A stretch of DNA of 54,241 bases from Spirochaetaceae bacterium (GTDB lineage Bacteria; Spirochaetota; Spirochaetia; Treponematales; Treponemataceae): NCBI GenBank assembly GCA_017622135.1, contig JAGARR010000057.1, positions 1 through 54,241 on the forward strand, in the 5' to 3' direction. Under the pieces are notes generated by a model. That model did no database searches, was not told the DNA's origin, and saw only the letters and a list, made by a program, of their open reading frames with translations. Both the position numbers and the translations under genes were made by a program. Numbering within the stretch: position 1 is the first letter of the stretch; each line of letters starts with the position of its first letter. Positions 15,354 through 25,270 of this stretch are shown here, one piece after another.

Positions 15354-16748
15354 TTATTTTGCATAGGTAGCAATGAACACACCGGCTGCAATTGCAGTAC
15401 CGATAACGCCAGACACGTTGGGTCCCATGGCGTGCATCAGCAGGAAGTTGGAGGGATCATATTCCAATCCAACCTTGTTTGCCACACGGGCAGCCATGGG
15501 AACGGCGGACACACCTGCAGAACCAATGAGGGGATTGATCTTCTCCTTCAAGAACAGGTTCATGAGCTTTGCCATCAGCAGACCACCGGCAGTAGCAACC
15601 GCAAAGGCCAGCAGTCCCAGGGCAATGATACCCAGGGAGTTTCCGTTGATAATCTTCTCCGGTGTCATCTGGGAACCAACACCCAGTGACAACAGAATTG
15701 AGACAATGTTCAACAACTCATTCTCCATGGTCTTGGCCAGACGGTCAACCACACCACACTGCTTTACAAAGTTGCCAAAGGCCAGCATTCCAATGAGGGG
15801 TGCGGCGGCAGGCAGCAATAGGATGGTGAGTACCAGCAGCAGCAGGGGAAACACAATCTTCTCGGTCTTGGATACGTACCTCAGCTGGTTCATCTTGATT
15901 CTACGCTCCTTCTCTGAAGTCAGCAACTTCATGATGGGTGGCTGAATCATGGGAACCAAGGCCATGTAGGAGTAGGCAGCAACAGCGATTACAGCCATCA
16001 TCTCAGGAGCCAGCTTTCCTGACACATAGATTGAGGTGGGACCATCTGCACCACCGATGATGGCGATGGCAGAGGCCTGCAGCATGTTGTAGTCGATGCC
16101 GGGAATCAAGTTCATCAGGGCAACACCGAAGAGGGTGAAGAACACACCCAACTGGGCCGCTCCTCCCAAAAGAGCCATCTTGGGATTGGCGATAAGGGGG
16201 CCAAAGTCCGTCATGGCACCGATACCCATAAAGATGAGCATGGGGAAAAACTCGTTTCCAACACCGGCATCATAGATGATGCGCAGCATCCCTGTCCCCT
16301 CTGCAAACATTCCCGCACCGGGAACGTTCACCAAAATGGTTCCGAAACCGATGGGAATCAGCAGCAGGGGCTCAAATCCACGGAAGGCACCCAGATAGAC
16401 AATCAGGAAGCCGATGGCCATCATCAAAAGCTTCTGCCAACCGGGGACATCAATGCCGGCAAAGGGATCCTCCGCATGGGCGTGAGCAACAGGGGGAACT
16501 TCTCCGTTGATAATCTGGTTGATACCAGTGTTCTTCCAGATATTCTGGAGGAAGCCCAGAGGATCAATAAAGGGAACGTCCTCGGACCCCTTGATGATGG
16601 CAGTCCCCATAGTCCTGAAGGAAGCAACCTCATCATTGTTGTTTGCGGCGAATACCGTGGAACACAGAGAGATGACCATGGCAATGCCAAGGATAATCAT
16701 CATGGTGTTCAAGACATGCCGCTTGAAGTCCTGCTGATTGTTTAGCAT
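15354..16748 (-). CDS. oadB: Sodium-pumping decarboxylase beta subunit OadB
   Basis: The protein has 464 residues from ATG 16748 ([11 protein letters not shown]), which has AGGAGG seven bases upstream overlapping the oadA stop. It is a polytopic membrane protein with about ten hydrophobic segments. Family motifs include [21 protein letters not shown] and [20 protein letters not shown]. In oxaloacetate and related decarboxylases this subunit decarboxylates carboxybiotin and exports sodium. An extra N-terminal hydrophobic segment ([23 protein letters not shown]), followed by a loop with HAHAEDP, precedes the usual start of the family. It is third in the oadG-oadA-oadB operon. Confidence 0.95.
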   Translation of the reverse strand: MLNNQQDFKRHVLNTMMIILGIAMVISLCSTVFAANNNDEVASFRTMGTAIIKGSEDVPFIDPLGFLQNIWKNTGINQIINGEVPPVAHAHAEDPFAGIDVPGWQKLLMMAIGFLIVYLGAFRGFEPLLLIPIGFGTILVNVPGAGMFAEGTGMLRIIYDAGVGNEFFPMLIFMGIGAMTDFGPLIANPKMALLGGAAQLGVFFTLFGVALMNLIPGIDYNMLQASAIAIIGGADGPTSIYVSGKLAPEMMAVIAVAAYSYMALVPMIQPPIMKLLTSEKERRIKMNQLRYVSKTEKIVFPLLLLVLTILLLPAAAPLIGMLAFGNFVKQCGVVDRLAKTMENELLNIVSILLSLGVGSQMTPEKIINGNSLGIIALGLLAFAVATAGGLLMAKLMNLFLKEKINPLIGSAGVSAVPMAARVANKVGLEYDPSNFLLMHAMGPNVSGVIGTAIAAGVFIATYAK

Positions 16749-16759
16749 CACATTCCTCC

Positions 16760-18835
16760 TTACCGAATTTCTGCCAGAGCCTGTCCAGCAGAAATCTGAG
16801 AGCCAGCTGAGCACAGGAAGTGAACGGATCCATTGGAAGCGGCCTTGATCTCCAGCTCCATCTTCATGGACTCAATCATGATGATGGTGTCCCCAGACTT
16901 GACAGCGGCCCCTTCAGCCACCATGGTCTTCAGCAGGGTTCCAGCAACAGGAGCGGCAACTACAGTTCCAGCACCACTAGGTGCAGAGGGAGCGGCAGGA
17001 GCCACGGGGGCTGCAGCAGGTGCGGCAGGAGCTGGAGCTACGGGAGCAACAACAACTCCACCACCAATATTAGCAATCACTTCACCGGCAGCAATCTGGG
17101 TACCGGGCTGGACCGTAAAGGTGACAGGACCATCAGCGGTGGCCTTCACCTCCAGCTCCATCTTCATGGACTCAATCATCACCACGGTGTCGCCCTTCTT
17201 GACGGTGGTACCAGAGGGGACCACGTGTTTCAAGAGGGTGCCAGCCACAGGTGCAGTAACAGAGGCTCCACCAGAAACAGTCGCAGCGGGCGCGGCAGGA
17301 GCGGCACCAGGAGCACCAAAGGATACATTGTAGGCGGTGCCGTTGACATTGACGCTCATCACGTCACCGGCAGGACCAGTGGTAACATTGTAGGCAGTAC
17401 CGTTTACAGTAACGGAATAGCTGCCACCCTGGGAAGGGGCTGCCGCGGCAGGAGCGGCCTTCACCACGAAGGAATCGGAGGATACTGGTCCGTTGACCCG
17501 CTCCTTGAAGAACTTGGGGGCAACCTTGGGGAACATGGCATAGGTGAGGGTATCTTCCTCGGAGCCGTCGCCACCGTTAGCCTTGGCCTCCTCCACCATC
17601 TTGTCCCACTCCATGGGGATGTTGTCGGCGGGGCGGCAGGTGATGGCGGCATCCATCTCGTTCTGCTTCAGAGACTCCTTCAGCAAGTCCTCGTTAACAG
17701 GAGCAGGAGTCTTTCCATACTTTCCGGTCACCAGATCCCGGGTTTCCTGGGTGAGCTTGGCATAGCGGCCAAAGAGCACGTTGAACACAGCCTGGGTTCC
17801 AACAATCTGGCTGGTAGGCGTAACAAGAGGAATGTAACCGCAATCCTTCTGGACAACCTGGATTTCCTTCAATACATCGTCAATCTTGTCTGAGGCTCCC
17901 TGCTCCTTCAGCTGGTTCTCCAGGTTGGAAAGCATTCCACCAGGAACCTGGGAGGCCAGGATGCGGGTGTCAGCACCAAGGAAGCTGGACTCGAACTTGG
18001 CGTACTTCTTGCGGACATCACGGAAGTAGGCGGCAATCTCCAGCAGGGTGTCCAAATCCAGCCCTGTGTCGAATTCAGTTCCCTTCAGCATCTCCACCAC
18101 GGTTTCGGTGGGGCTATGGGAGGTTCCCATGGACATGGAGGAGATTGCAGTGTCCATAATCTCCGCTCCAGCCTCGGAGGCCTTCAGCAGGGTGGCCACA
18201 GACAGTCCGGTGGTGGCATGGGTGTGGATCTCGATGGGAAGGTCAACCTTTGCCTTGATGGCCTTCACCAGGTCGTAGGCCTCAAAGGGCTTCAGGAGGC
18301 CGGACATATCCTTGATGCAGATAGAGTCTGCTCCGAAGTCGGCATAGGACTTGGCCAGATCGGCGTAAATTTCCTTGGTGTGATAGGGAGTTGTGGCATA
18401 GGAAATAGCCATCTGCACGTGCTTGCCGGTCTTCTTGGCGGCATCGGTGGCCCGCTTCAGGTTGCGAGGATCATTACAGGCATCAAAAATGCGGAAGATG
18501 CCGATACCATTGCGGGCGGCTGCCTCAACAAACTTGTCCACCACATCGTCGGCATAGTGGCGATACCCCAGCAGGTTCTGGCCACGGAGCAGCATCATGA
18601 TGGGTGTCTTGGGCAGGGCCTTGTGGAGCTTGCGGAGCCGCTCCCAAGGATCCTCGTTCAGGAAGCGGATGCAGGAGTCAAAGGTGGCTCCACCCCAGCC
18701 CTCCAGACTGAAATATCCAACAGAATCCAGCTTCTCGCAGATGGGAAGCATATCCGCAGTAGTCATACGTGTTGCATGCAGGGACTGGTGGGCATCCCGC
18801 AGCACCAAGTCAGAAATCTTTACGTTCTTTGCCAT
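16760..18835 (-). CDS. oadA: Oxaloacetate decarboxylase alpha subunit with two biotinyl domains
   Basis: The protein has 691 residues from ATG 18835 ([18 protein letters not shown]), with GAGGAG upstream. The N-terminal carboxyltransferase barrel spans about residues 5-270 ([33 protein letters not shown]). A conserved PYC/OADA domain reaches about 470. Then two VNGTAYNV segments and two biotin-attachment domains follow, each with ESMKMELE. The biotinylated lysine codons lie at 17164-17162 and 16864-16862, exactly 300 bases apart. Ala/Pro linkers join the domains. The reaction transfers CO2 from oxaloacetate (or a related keto-acid) to biotin. One biotin domain is normal, and the roughly 100 extra residues correspond to the second copy. 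Confidence 0.95.
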   Translation of the reverse strand: MAKNVKISDLVLRDAHQSLHATRMTTADMLPICEKLDSVGYFSLEGWGGATFDSCIRFLNEDPWERLRKLHKALPKTPIMMLLRGQNLLGYRHYADDVVDKFVEAAARNGIGIFRIFDACNDPRNLKRATDAAKKTGKHVQMAISYATTPYHTKEIYADLAKSYADFGADSICIKDMSGLLKPFEAYDLVKAIKAKVDLPIEIHTHATTGLSVATLLKASEAGAEIMDTAISSMSMGTSHSPTETVVEMLKGTEFDTGLDLDTLLEIAAYFRDVRKKYAKFESSFLGADTRILASQVPGGMLSNLENQLKEQGASDKIDDVLKEIQVVQKDCGYIPLVTPTSQIVGTQAVFNVLFGRYAKLTQETRDLVTGKYGKTPAPVNEDLLKESLKQNEMDAAITCRPADNIPMEWDKMVEEAKANGGDGSEEDTLTYAMFPKVAPKFFKERVNGPVSSDSFVVKAAPAAAAPSQGGSYSVTVNGTAYNVTTGPAGDVMSVNVNGTAYNVSFGAPGAAPAAPAATVSGGASVTAPVAGTLLKHVVPSGTTVKKGDTVVMIESMKMELEVKATADGPVTFTVQPGTQIAAGEVIANIGGGVVVAPVAPAPAAPAAAPVAPAAPSAPSGAGTVVAAPVAGTLLKTMVAEGAAVKSGDTIIMIESMKMELEIKAASNGSVHFLCSAGSQISAGQALAEIR

Positions 18836-18853
18836 ATCAATTCTCCTCAATCA

Positions 18854-19096
18854 TTACCTTTGTTTTTCCCGGATGGCGGCGGCAATGGCAGCAATAACAG
18901 CTCCATCCTGCCCCGATGTGACAGGAGCCGCAGAAGGCTTCTGTGGCTCAACCGCTTCCTGATCCAGTTTCAAAGCGTGCAAAACCTTGTGGGACAAGGT
19001 CATAAACACGATGAGGATAATCAGGAAGGAGAAAACAACCCCCATTCCCAACAAGGTTAGAAACAGACTTTGCTGGAGCATGTTAATTATTGTCAT
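18854..19096 (-). CDS. oadG: Oxaloacetate decarboxylase gamma subunit OadG
   Basis: The protein has 80 residues. One N-terminal transmembrane helix (LFLTLLGMGVVFSFLIILIVFM) is followed by a short Pro-rich cytoplasmic linker (VEPQKPSAAPVTSGQDGA) and a helical tail AVIAAIAAAIREKQR, the standard OadG layout. It assembles the complex and joins the alpha to the beta subunit. ATG 19096 has AGGAGG six bases upstream. It is first in the operon, 18 bases before oadA. Confidence 0.92.
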   Translation of the reverse strand: MTIINMLQQSLFLTLLGMGVVFSFLIILIVFMTLSHKVLHALKLDQEAVEPQKPSAAPVTSGQDGAVIAAIAAAIREKQR

Positions 19097-19137
19097 ACGT
19101 CCTCCTAATAAAAAATGTATAACGATTTCTAGCTTGC

Positions 19138-19166
19138 AGTATAGTAGAATACAAGATTTTGTTCAA
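19138..19166 (-). promoter_or_regulatory. Promoter of the oadGAB operon
   Basis: On the minus strand it reads TTGAAC (19166-19161), 17 bases, TATACT (19143-19138). Transcription should start near 19131, giving a leader of about 35 bases with AGGAGG before oadG. Confidence 0.8.
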
Positions 19167-19170
19167 GTCG

Positions 19171-19184
19171 AGATAAATTTATCT
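19171..19184. promoter_or_regulatory. Perfect 14-bp palindrome next to the oad -35 box
   Basis: AGATAAATTTATCT is fully self-complementary and lies four bases upstream of the oad -35 hexamer. Its position fits an operator or activator site. The cognate regulator is not visible, and A/T-rich palindromes can arise by chance. Confidence 0.45.
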
Positions 19185-19227
19185 GTTTATTTAAAACTAA
19201 AATCCAGGGGTTACCCAAGGCTTAAAA

Positions 19228-20007
19228 CTAGAATAAATCTGCCATACCGTAAATTGCACCGGGAGTCAGGCGCCCACTGTCCAGGGCCTCCTTGAGGCGG
19301 ACAATGGCCTGGACTGCACCACTGGCAAAGCCCTCTCGGGATCGGGCCCGATGGGTCAGCTCGATGGTGTCTGCCGGCGAGTCGAAGAATACGGTATGGG
19401 TTCCTGGAACGGAGCCAGACCTGGTGCTGGACACATGGAGCTGGTGGCCCTGAGGCTTCTGATGGAAGGCATCCACCACCTGCTCTGTCTTGGTGCTGCT
19501 GACGTTCATAATCCGGCGGGCAATTTCCAGTGCGGTGCCAGAGGGACTATCTGCCTTCCGTACATGGTGGGCCTCCCAAGTAGCCACATCGTACTCAGGG
19601 TAGCCGTTCATCAAGCGAGCCGCCTCCTCCACAATGCGGTAGAACATGTTCACACCCACGGAGAAGTTGGCGGAGCGCATGAGGGTTCCGCAGCACCTAG
19701 AGGCCAGCTCCGCCACCTCATCCTCCTGGTCAGACCACCCGGTGGTACCCACCACCAGGGGAATTCCCAAGGGCAGAAGGCAACGGATATTTTCCATGAC
19801 GGCAGAGGGATGACTGAATTCGATGATTCCCTGGGCACCGCTGTCCTTCACAGCAAAGGCCAAGCTGTCCTTGTCACCCGGAATGAAGGTGAAGGAGGCA
19901 TCGGGAGCTGTAGGATCGGCGGTAAGCACCACCTCATGGCCAGCAGCTGCAGCACAGGAATGAATCATGTGGCCCATCTGGCCGTATCCAACTAACGCAA
20001 TTTTCAC
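19228..20007 (-). CDS. dapB: 4-hydroxy-tetrahydrodipicolinate reductase DapB
   Basis: The protein has 259 residues from GTG 20007, with GAGGAG upstream. The NAD(P)-binding start is MKIALVGYGQMGHMI. The active-site stretch EAHHVRKADSPSGTA has the catalytic His pair, and FSVGVNMFYRIVEEAARL matches the family. It reduces HTPA in the lysine/diaminopimelate pathway. It follows lysC by 33 bases on the same strand, so aspartate kinase and DapB are made together, possibly for peptidoglycan synthesis. No clear terminator was seen after it. Confidence 0.95.
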   Translation of the reverse strand: MKIALVGYGQMGHMIHSCAAAAGHEVVLTADPTAPDASFTFIPGDKDSLAFAVKDSGAQGIIEFSHPSAVMENIRCLLPLGIPLVVGTTGWSDQEDEVAELASRCCGTLMRSANFSVGVNMFYRIVEEAARLMNGYPEYDVATWEAHHVRKADSPSGTALEIARRIMNVSSTKTEQVVDAFHQKPQGHQLHVSSTRSGSVPGTHTVFFDSPADTIELTHRARSREGFASGAVQAIVRLKEALDSGRLTPGAIYGMADLF

Positions 20008-20040
20008 AACTCTATCTCCTCAACAGTTCTATTCTGTCTA

Positions 20041-21369
20041 TCATGCAGGAAAATAGGCATCATGGAGGGTACGAACCACCAAATCCGCCTCATCGTCATC
20101 ACAAATCATACTGATGTTCACCTTGGAAGCGCCCTTGCTGATCATCTCCACATTAATATCCTTTTTCACCAGGGCGGCAAAACCATCTGCAAGGATGGAA
20201 GTCGCCTTGTCCGCATCGCAAATGACGGTAACGATGGCCTTGTTCCGCTTGCATTCAGTGGTGGCCAAGCCCTGCATATCCGACAGAAGACCGCTCAAAT
20301 CCCCCTTGTTGTTGACCGTCAGGGAGATGGACACCTCACTGGTGGCGATGACATCGATACTAATGTCCCACTTCAGGAATTGGTTGAAGATGTGGGCCAT
20401 GAATCCAGAGGCACCAATCATTCTGGTGGAAACAATGTCCAGCAGTGTGACATCCTTCACGGCGGTAATGGCCCGCACTGGCCCCACGGCGGTGGAATGC
20501 TCATTGACGATGATGGAGCCCTCTGACTCGATGTTGTAGGAATTCTTCACCCGTACTGGTGTTCCAGTCTTGCGGCAGGGAACCATGGAGCGGGGATGGA
20601 GCACCTGGGCACCAAAATATGCCAGCTCGGCGGCCTCCTCATAGGTCACCTCCGGAACTGTACGAGCACTGGGAACGATGCGGGGATCGGCGGTGAGGAT
20701 GCCGTTCACATCCTTCCAAGTCTGCACCTCCTCGGCCCCCAAGGCAGCTCCCAGCATGGTGGCGGTAAGGTCGCTGCCCCCACGCCCTAAGGTGGTGATA
20801 TATCCCTTCTTATCCTTGGCAATAAAGCCGGTGACAACAGGAATAGCATTGTCTTTTCCAGATTTATATCCACCGAGAGCCTGGGGAATCAGAGTCCAGG
20901 TCTCCTCCAGCAACTCCGCCGCCATAAAATTAGAGTCGGTGACAAATCCCACATCCCAAGCATCATAGAAGCGGGCGGGAGTTCCAGTCTTATTGAGATA
21001 TGCAGCAGCCAGTCGGACGGAAAGTCGTTCGCCAAAGGAAACAAGATAGTCACGGGTTCGTTTGGTCAGTTCCTTCAGCAGGGAGATACCAGTCAGGAGG
21101 GTGTCAAGCTCCTCCAAAAGCTCCTGGATGGGGGCATAGTCCACTCCAAGAATGTCCGCAGTCTCCTTGTGGAGCGCCTCTATGCGGGAAATGGCAACCT
21201 CACCCTTTACCGCCATGTCAGCGGCCTCCAGCAGGTGGTCAGTGGTGTCGCCCATGGCAGAAAGCACCACAATAGGCTTTCTGTCCGCATACGACTTAAC
21301 AATAGAAGCAACATGCTTAATCCGTTCCGCATTGGCAACGGATGACCCACCAAATTTCATGACAACCAT
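20041..21369 (-). CDS. lysC: Aspartate kinase (monofunctional, with ACT domains)
   Basis: The protein has 442 residues. The N-terminal motif [16 protein letters not shown] is the aspartokinase signature. The catalytic region includes [32 protein letters not shown]. Tandem ACT domains at about 300-440 ([46 protein letters not shown] and [25 protein letters not shown]) imply allosteric feedback. It phosphorylates aspartate, the first step to DAP, lysine, threonine and methionine. ATG 21369 has GGAAGG upstream. It heads the lysC-dapB operon. Confidence 0.96.
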   Translation of the reverse strand: MVVMKFGGSSVANAERIKHVASIVKSYADRKPIVVLSAMGDTTDHLLEAADMAVKGEVAISRIEALHKETADILGVDYAPIQELLEELDTLLTGISLLKELTKRTRDYLVSFGERLSVRLAAAYLNKTGTPARFYDAWDVGFVTDSNFMAAELLEETWTLIPQALGGYKSGKDNAIPVVTGFIAKDKKGYITTLGRGGSDLTATMLGAALGAEEVQTWKDVNGILTADPRIVPSARTVPEVTYEEAAELAYFGAQVLHPRSMVPCRKTGTPVRVKNSYNIESEGSIIVNEHSTAVGPVRAITAVKDVTLLDIVSTRMIGASGFMAHIFNQFLKWDISIDVIATSEVSISLTVNNKGDLSGLLSDMQGLATTECKRNKAIVTVICDADKATSILADGFAALVKKDINVEMISKGASKVNISMICDDDEADLVVRTLHDAYFPA

Positions 21370-21433
21370 GGCAAAATCCTTCCATAAAAGATGTACAAAA
21401 TTCGGCTGCAGTCAGACTACAATCCGTGGAGGC

Positions 21434-21462
21434 ATTGTAGCAAAATACCACCGTTATAGCAA
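21434..21462 (-). promoter_or_regulatory. Promoter of lysC-dapB
   Basis: On the minus strand it reads TTGCTA (21462-21457), 17 bases, TACAAT (21439-21434). The predicted leader is about 58 bases and contains a GGAAGG ribosome-binding site. No lysine-riboswitch-sized structure fits in it. Confidence 0.75.
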
Positions 21463-21499
21463 GGCTTGGAGTTTTTTGGCAACGGACAACCCTTCCGAA

Positions 21500-21533
21500 T
21501 AAAAACGCCCCGCCCAGTATGACTGGACAGGGC
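21500..21533 (-). terminator. Terminator of the HtrA-like lipoprotein gene
   Basis: On the minus strand a 12-bp stem (21533-21522 with 21518-21507, two G-U pairs) with a three-base loop is followed by GTTTTTATT. It ends about 90 bases after the htrA stop codon and before the lysC promoter. Confidence 0.85.
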
Positions 21534-21619
21534 AAATAAGTCTCTCAAACTATGACCAAGGACTGTTCTGCATGCTCTAACACCTTGTCATGTTCTGTTC
21601 CGACGCTCTACCGTCGGTT

Positions 21620-23098
21620 CTACAGCTTGTACCGCCCGGTGGAGATGGTATGGCCCTGGTTGTACACATCGAACCATATCTCCTTGTTTCCGGTCAGGTC
21701 CAGCAAGCCGTAGAAGTCTTCCAGGGAAGCCACCGTCTTGCCGTTGACAGCAGTGATGACATCCCCGTTCTGCAGCCGCATGGCGGCGGCGGGGGACTTT
21801 GGCTGGACGTTGGTAACAACAACGCCCTCCACCTTTTCGTCCTCCAGCTCCAGCTGCTTGCGGGTGGCCTCGTTGAGGGGAGCGGCGATGAAGCCCGGCC
21901 ACAGCTTTGAGTTGTCAGCCACCAGCTCCTCGTTGCGGTTCTCAATCTTCACGTCGAGGGTCACTTCCTTTCCATCACGAAGAACCACAAATTCGGCGGT
22001 CTCTCCCACTGTCAGGTCACCCACCTCACGAACCAGCTGGTCCACAGAGCGGACATCGTGGCCGTTCAGCTTGATTACAAAGTCACCGGCCTGCATTCCT
22101 GCCTTTTGGGCGGGAGAGCCGATGAAAATCTGGGATGCAAAGGCACCCACACGGCGACCAACCCCCAAAGCTTCCTTGTACTCATTGGTAATGTCTACCA
22201 AAGACACACCCATCCAACCGTATGTTACCTTTCCAGTCTGGATGAATGAGTCGATAGCCTTCTTTACGTTGTTAATGGGAATCGCAAACCCCAACCCCTG
22301 GGATCCACCAGACTGGGATGCTATCCATGTGTTGATTCCAATTACCTCACCGTAAATATTTACCAGAGCACCACCAGAGTTGCCTTGATTGATGGCGGCG
22401 TCCGTCTGAATGAAGTCACTGATATTGCCAATTCCGTTGCCGGAACGACCAGTTGCACTGACAATTCCCTGGGTTACAGAGGAGAAGTAACCCAGGGGTG
22501 TTCCCATGGCAAAGCAAATGTCTCCCGGCTGCACTGTGTCGGAATCTCCCAGCACGGCCACCGGAATATCCTCGTTCTTGGCCTCAAAGGAGACCAGTGC
22601 GATGTCCATCCGCTCGTCCTTACCCACCAGCTTTGCCTCGAAGGTACGGTCATCGGAGAGTCGCACTGAAATTTCGTTGGCAGAGCCGGCCACATGGTTG
22701 TTGGTGAGGGCATAGTAGGTGTCACCGCTCTTTCTCACAATGACACCAGAGCCAAGACCAGACTGCTCGTACTCACGGGTCTGGCCCTCACCCATGTCCT
22801 CCTCTCCAAAGAAGAAGTTGAAGGGCCAGCCCATGGATGGTGTGGTGACGGTGCGCTTCTCTATAACATCAATCTCCACGATGCTGGGCAGAACTCCGCT
22901 GGACACAGACCGGAACACGTTCTGCAGGGCCTCCGCCACCGCCAAGGAATCCTTGGCAATGGCCACCGTCGGAGCAGTGTCCGCAAAGGCCGTGTTTGCC
23001 GACTTCCCCTCAGAGGAACTGCAGGAGAAGGAAAACAGCAGGAAGGACAGAAGTGTAGCGGTGGCTACCCCAGCCAAATATTTTGTACGTCGCTTCAT
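21620..23098 (-). CDS. HtrA/DegP-like serine protease lipoprotein with two PDZ domains
   Basis: The protein has 492 residues from ATG 23098 (MKRRTKYLAGVA), chosen for its GGAGG site. The earlier frame start has no signal. A spirochaete-type lipobox ends at Cys26 (LFSFSC). The trypsin-like domain has His in ALTNNHVAGS, Asp in DERMDIALVSFE and Ser in NQGNSGGALVN. PDZ1 is GAFASQIFIGSPAQKAGMQAGDFVIKLNG. PDZ2 is GVVVTNVQPKSPAAAMRLQNGDVITAVNG. This is the standard DegP/DegQ layout, an envelope chaperone-protease. The other S1C protease in the window (5642-7327) is a distinct, more diverged paralogue. Confidence 0.94.
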   Translation of the reverse strand: MKRRTKYLAGVATATLLSFLLFSFSCSSSEGKSANTAFADTAPTVAIAKDSLAVAEALQNVFRSVSSGVLPSIVEIDVIEKRTVTTPSMGWPFNFFFGEEDMGEGQTREYEQSGLGSGVIVRKSGDTYYALTNNHVAGSANEISVRLSDDRTFEAKLVGKDERMDIALVSFEAKNEDIPVAVLGDSDTVQPGDICFAMGTPLGYFSSVTQGIVSATGRSGNGIGNISDFIQTDAAINQGNSGGALVNIYGEVIGINTWIASQSGGSQGLGFAIPINNVKKAIDSFIQTGKVTYGWMGVSLVDITNEYKEALGVGRRVGAFASQIFIGSPAQKAGMQAGDFVIKLNGHDVRSVDQLVREVGDLTVGETAEFVVLRDGKEVTLDVKIENRNEELVADNSKLWPGFIAAPLNEATRKQLELEDEKVEGVVVTNVQPKSPAAAMRLQNGDVITAVNGKTVASLEDFYGLLDLTGNKEIWFDVYNQGHTISTGRYKL

Positions 23099-23204
23099 AT
23101 AAAAACCTCCAGTAGCCCGACTAGGTTCTGACCTGAACGGCCAAAAATTCCTTGCATCCTCCACAGGAATCCACGGAACTTTCCCACCAGCACTACCTAG
23201 TAAA

Positions 23205-23233
23205 AAAATAATGCATTGTTATGAAGAATACAA
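23205..23233 (-). promoter_or_regulatory. Candidate promoter of the HtrA-like gene
   Basis: On the minus strand it reads TTGTAT (23233-23228), 17 bases, TATTTT (23210-23205). It would give a leader of about 100 bases. The match is moderate. Confidence 0.45.
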
Positions 23234-23284
23234 ATTTTGATGGCGGGGCGTTACACGGTTTCCAGAAAAATCCATTTTCTAGAT

Positions 23285-24034
23285 TTAATCCCTCAGGGTG
23301 AGAATCTCCGTGCGATCCCGGAACACCGCCACGGTATGCTCCTCGTGGGCGGAAAACTTTCCGTCGGCAGTCAGAACGGTCCAGCCATCCTCCGCCAGCT
23401 CCACCTCCGGCACACCAAAGTTAATCATGGGCTCTATGGCCAGCACCATTCCCGGCTGGATGCGGGGGTTGGGTCCCCGTCCCACCACGTTGGGCACCGA
23501 GGGATCCTCATGGACCTCCAGCCCTACTCCATGACCGCAGTACTCATAGACCACCCCGTAGCCAGCAGCCTCCGCCACAGCAGAGACGGCGGCACCAATG
23601 TCACGGATGCGGTTCCCCACCTTGCAGGCCTCAATTCCCGCCGCCAGACACTGCCTGGTGACTTCCACCAGCTTCTGATGCTCCGGCTTCACCTTTCCAA
23701 TCATCAAGGTGACGGCAGAATCGCTGATGTAGCCGTTCAGGTCGATTCCCACATCAATGGAAACAAGATCACCATCCTTTATCTTTCGCTTCTTGGAGGG
23801 AACTCCGTGGATTACCTCGTTGTTGACGGATACACAGGCGGCACCAGGAAAATTTTCCCGGTACCAGGCGGGCTTACCACCATGGGCCTGCATATACTCC
23901 AAACACAGGTCATCGATATCCTTGGTGGACATGCCTGCCACTACCTGAGGAATGATATTCTTGTACATCTCTGCCAAAAGTCGGCATGACTCTCTAATTC
24001 CTGCTATCTGAATATCGTTCTTGAGACGAATCAT
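23285..24034 (-). CDS. map: Methionine aminopeptidase, type I
   Basis: The protein has 249 residues. Metal-ligand context includes SIDVGIDLNGYISDSAVTLMIG (two Asp), EYCGHGVGLEVHEDP (His), AIEPMINFG (Glu) and a final RDRTEILT (Glu). It removes the initiator methionine from nascent proteins. ATG 24034 has GGAGG upstream and overlaps the previous stop in an ATGA arrangement. It is last in the flavodoxin-fold, J-domain and map group. Confidence 0.96.
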   Translation of the reverse strand: MIRLKNDIQIAGIRESCRLLAEMYKNIIPQVVAGMSTKDIDDLCLEYMQAHGGKPAWYRENFPGAACVSVNNEVIHGVPSKKRKIKDGDLVSIDVGIDLNGYISDSAVTLMIGKVKPEHQKLVEVTRQCLAAGIEACKVGNRIRDIGAAVSAVAEAAGYGVVYEYCGHGVGLEVHEDPSVPNVVGRGPNPRIQPGMVLAIEPMINFGVPEVELAEDGWTVLTADGKFSAHEEHTVAVFRDRTEILTLRD

Positions 24035-24846
24035 ATTTCCTCCAAAACAATCTTTTTTAAGGCTGGTGGAACCTTTGTCCGCTTGTCAAGGCGCAGCCCC
24101 TCCTCCAAACAAACCCTGGCAGTGTACCCATCCCCCATGCGGTAATAGGCTCCAGACATACGAACCAGCAGGGCAGCGTCATCCTTTGGGCTGATTGCCA
24201 GCTCTAGAGCAGCCTCCCAAGCATCCAAGGCCAACTCATCACTGACCGATCCTTCCAGCTGGTTCAACCACAGGTTCCGGGCCAGCAGCAATACCTCCGG
24301 AAAAAAATGCCGGAAATAGGAATAGCTTTGCTCCATGGCGATGATTCTCGTAATCAGCAGGGAGGCATCGTAAAACTTGGACCTGAGCACCAACTCCTCG
24401 CAGAGGATGAAGCCGTAGTCCATGAAGTCCTCTCTGGTGAACCAGTCCACCAGACTGAATCCTGGGGACTCCGTGTTCATGCGGATGAATTCCGCCACCG
24501 ACTCATCCTCCCGGCCATGGAGCAGGTCAAAGAAAATGAGTTTGGCACGGCTCTCAGGATCCTGACGCTCCAAAAGCCACTGACGGTAGTCAAAGGAATT
24601 GCCCCTGACCCCTTCCGACTTATGGTGGGTAGCCCGGGACAGGTCGAACATAGCCCGTCGATGGAAATCTGAAAGGATTTCGTAGGCCTGTACCAGACGA
24701 TGAAAGGCCTCCGTCTGCTCCTTGGTGAGGGAGGCGGCATCTACCGTGTCAGGATGCAGCTCCTTGGCCTTCTTCCGGTAGGCCCGCTTTATCTCTGCCG
24801 CCGACGCAGTGGGATGCACACCCAAAATCTTGTAGCAGTTTTCCAA
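24031..24846 (-). CDS. J-domain protein (DnaJ-like co-chaperone)
   Basis: The protein has 271 residues. The N-terminal 70 residues are a J domain (CYKILGVHPTASAAEIKRAYRKKAKELHPD) with the HPD tripeptide that stimulates Hsp70. No Gly/Phe region, zinc finger or substrate-binding DnaJ C-terminus is present. The rest is helical and TPR-like (LVRMSGAYYRMGDGYTARVCLEEGLRL), so it is a type III J protein with an unknown client. The start appears to be TTG at 24846, forced by the J domain beginning at residue 4, with GGGGAGAGGA just upstream. It overlaps map by four bases. Confidence 0.85.
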   Translation of the reverse strand: MENCYKILGVHPTASAAEIKRAYRKKAKELHPDTVDAASLTKEQTEAFHRLVQAYEILSDFHRRAMFDLSRATHHKSEGVRGNSFDYRQWLLERQDPESRAKLIFFDLLHGREDESVAEFIRMNTESPGFSLVDWFTREDFMDYGFILCEELVLRSKFYDASLLITRIIAMEQSYSYFRHFFPEVLLLARNLWLNQLEGSVSDELALDAWEAALELAISPKDDAALLVRMSGAYYRMGDGYTARVCLEEGLRLDKRTKVPPALKKIVLEEI

Positions 24847-24855
24847 TCCTCTCCC

Positions 24856-25266
24856 CTAGCCCAGCCGTGAACCGGCAGCGGCGGCCTGCTGTATGTTCTC
24901 CAATACATTGAAGTCGTTCACCACCATCCCCTCCCGCTCCATAGCTTGCATGAGGACATGGTTTGCCGAGGGAGCGGAAAACAGGGACTTGGTGACAAAG
25001 GCAGCCCCCTTCTTGCCGGTGAGGGTACCACAGGAGGACAAAACCTCCGCCACCCGAGGATGCACCCGCCCCTTCAGAAAACCATAGCTGGGACTGACCA
25101 CCACCACATACTCGTAGGGTGTGAGTCGAAGGTTATCGGTGGAGCGAGTACCGTCCACCACATCAACCTGATGGCCGGCATGGGAAGCAGCGTCAGACAG
25201 GGCCTTCAGCAAAGGTCCCTTGTCCTTTGATTGAACGTCAAGAAAATGAAGTATTACAACTTTCAT
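24856..25266 (-). CDS. Small flavodoxin-fold protein
   Basis: The protein has 136 residues. The pattern of alternating beta strands and helices (MKVVILHFLDVQSKDKGPLL, YEYVVVVSPSYGFLKGRVHP, GKKGAAFVTKSLFSAPSANH) resembles a flavodoxin-like fold. The usual phosphate loop (T/SxTGxT) is replaced by DVQSKDKG, so FMN binding is doubtful. No named family is recognised. ATG 25266 lies ten bases after GAGG, which is part of the V-ATPase terminator stem. It precedes the J-domain gene by nine bases. Confidence 0.7.
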   Translation of the reverse strand: MKVVILHFLDVQSKDKGPLLKALSDAASHAGHQVDVVDGTRSTDNLRLTPYEYVVVVSPSYGFLKGRVHPRVAEVLSSCGTLTGKKGAAFVTKSLFSAPSANHVLMQAMEREGMVVNDFNVLENIQQAAAAGSRLG

Positions 25267-25270
25267 CTAT

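Noticed and set aside
18116..19060. 314-codon plus-strand frame opposite oadA/oadG
   Set aside because: It is antisense to strongly conserved oad genes and carries no recognisable protein features.
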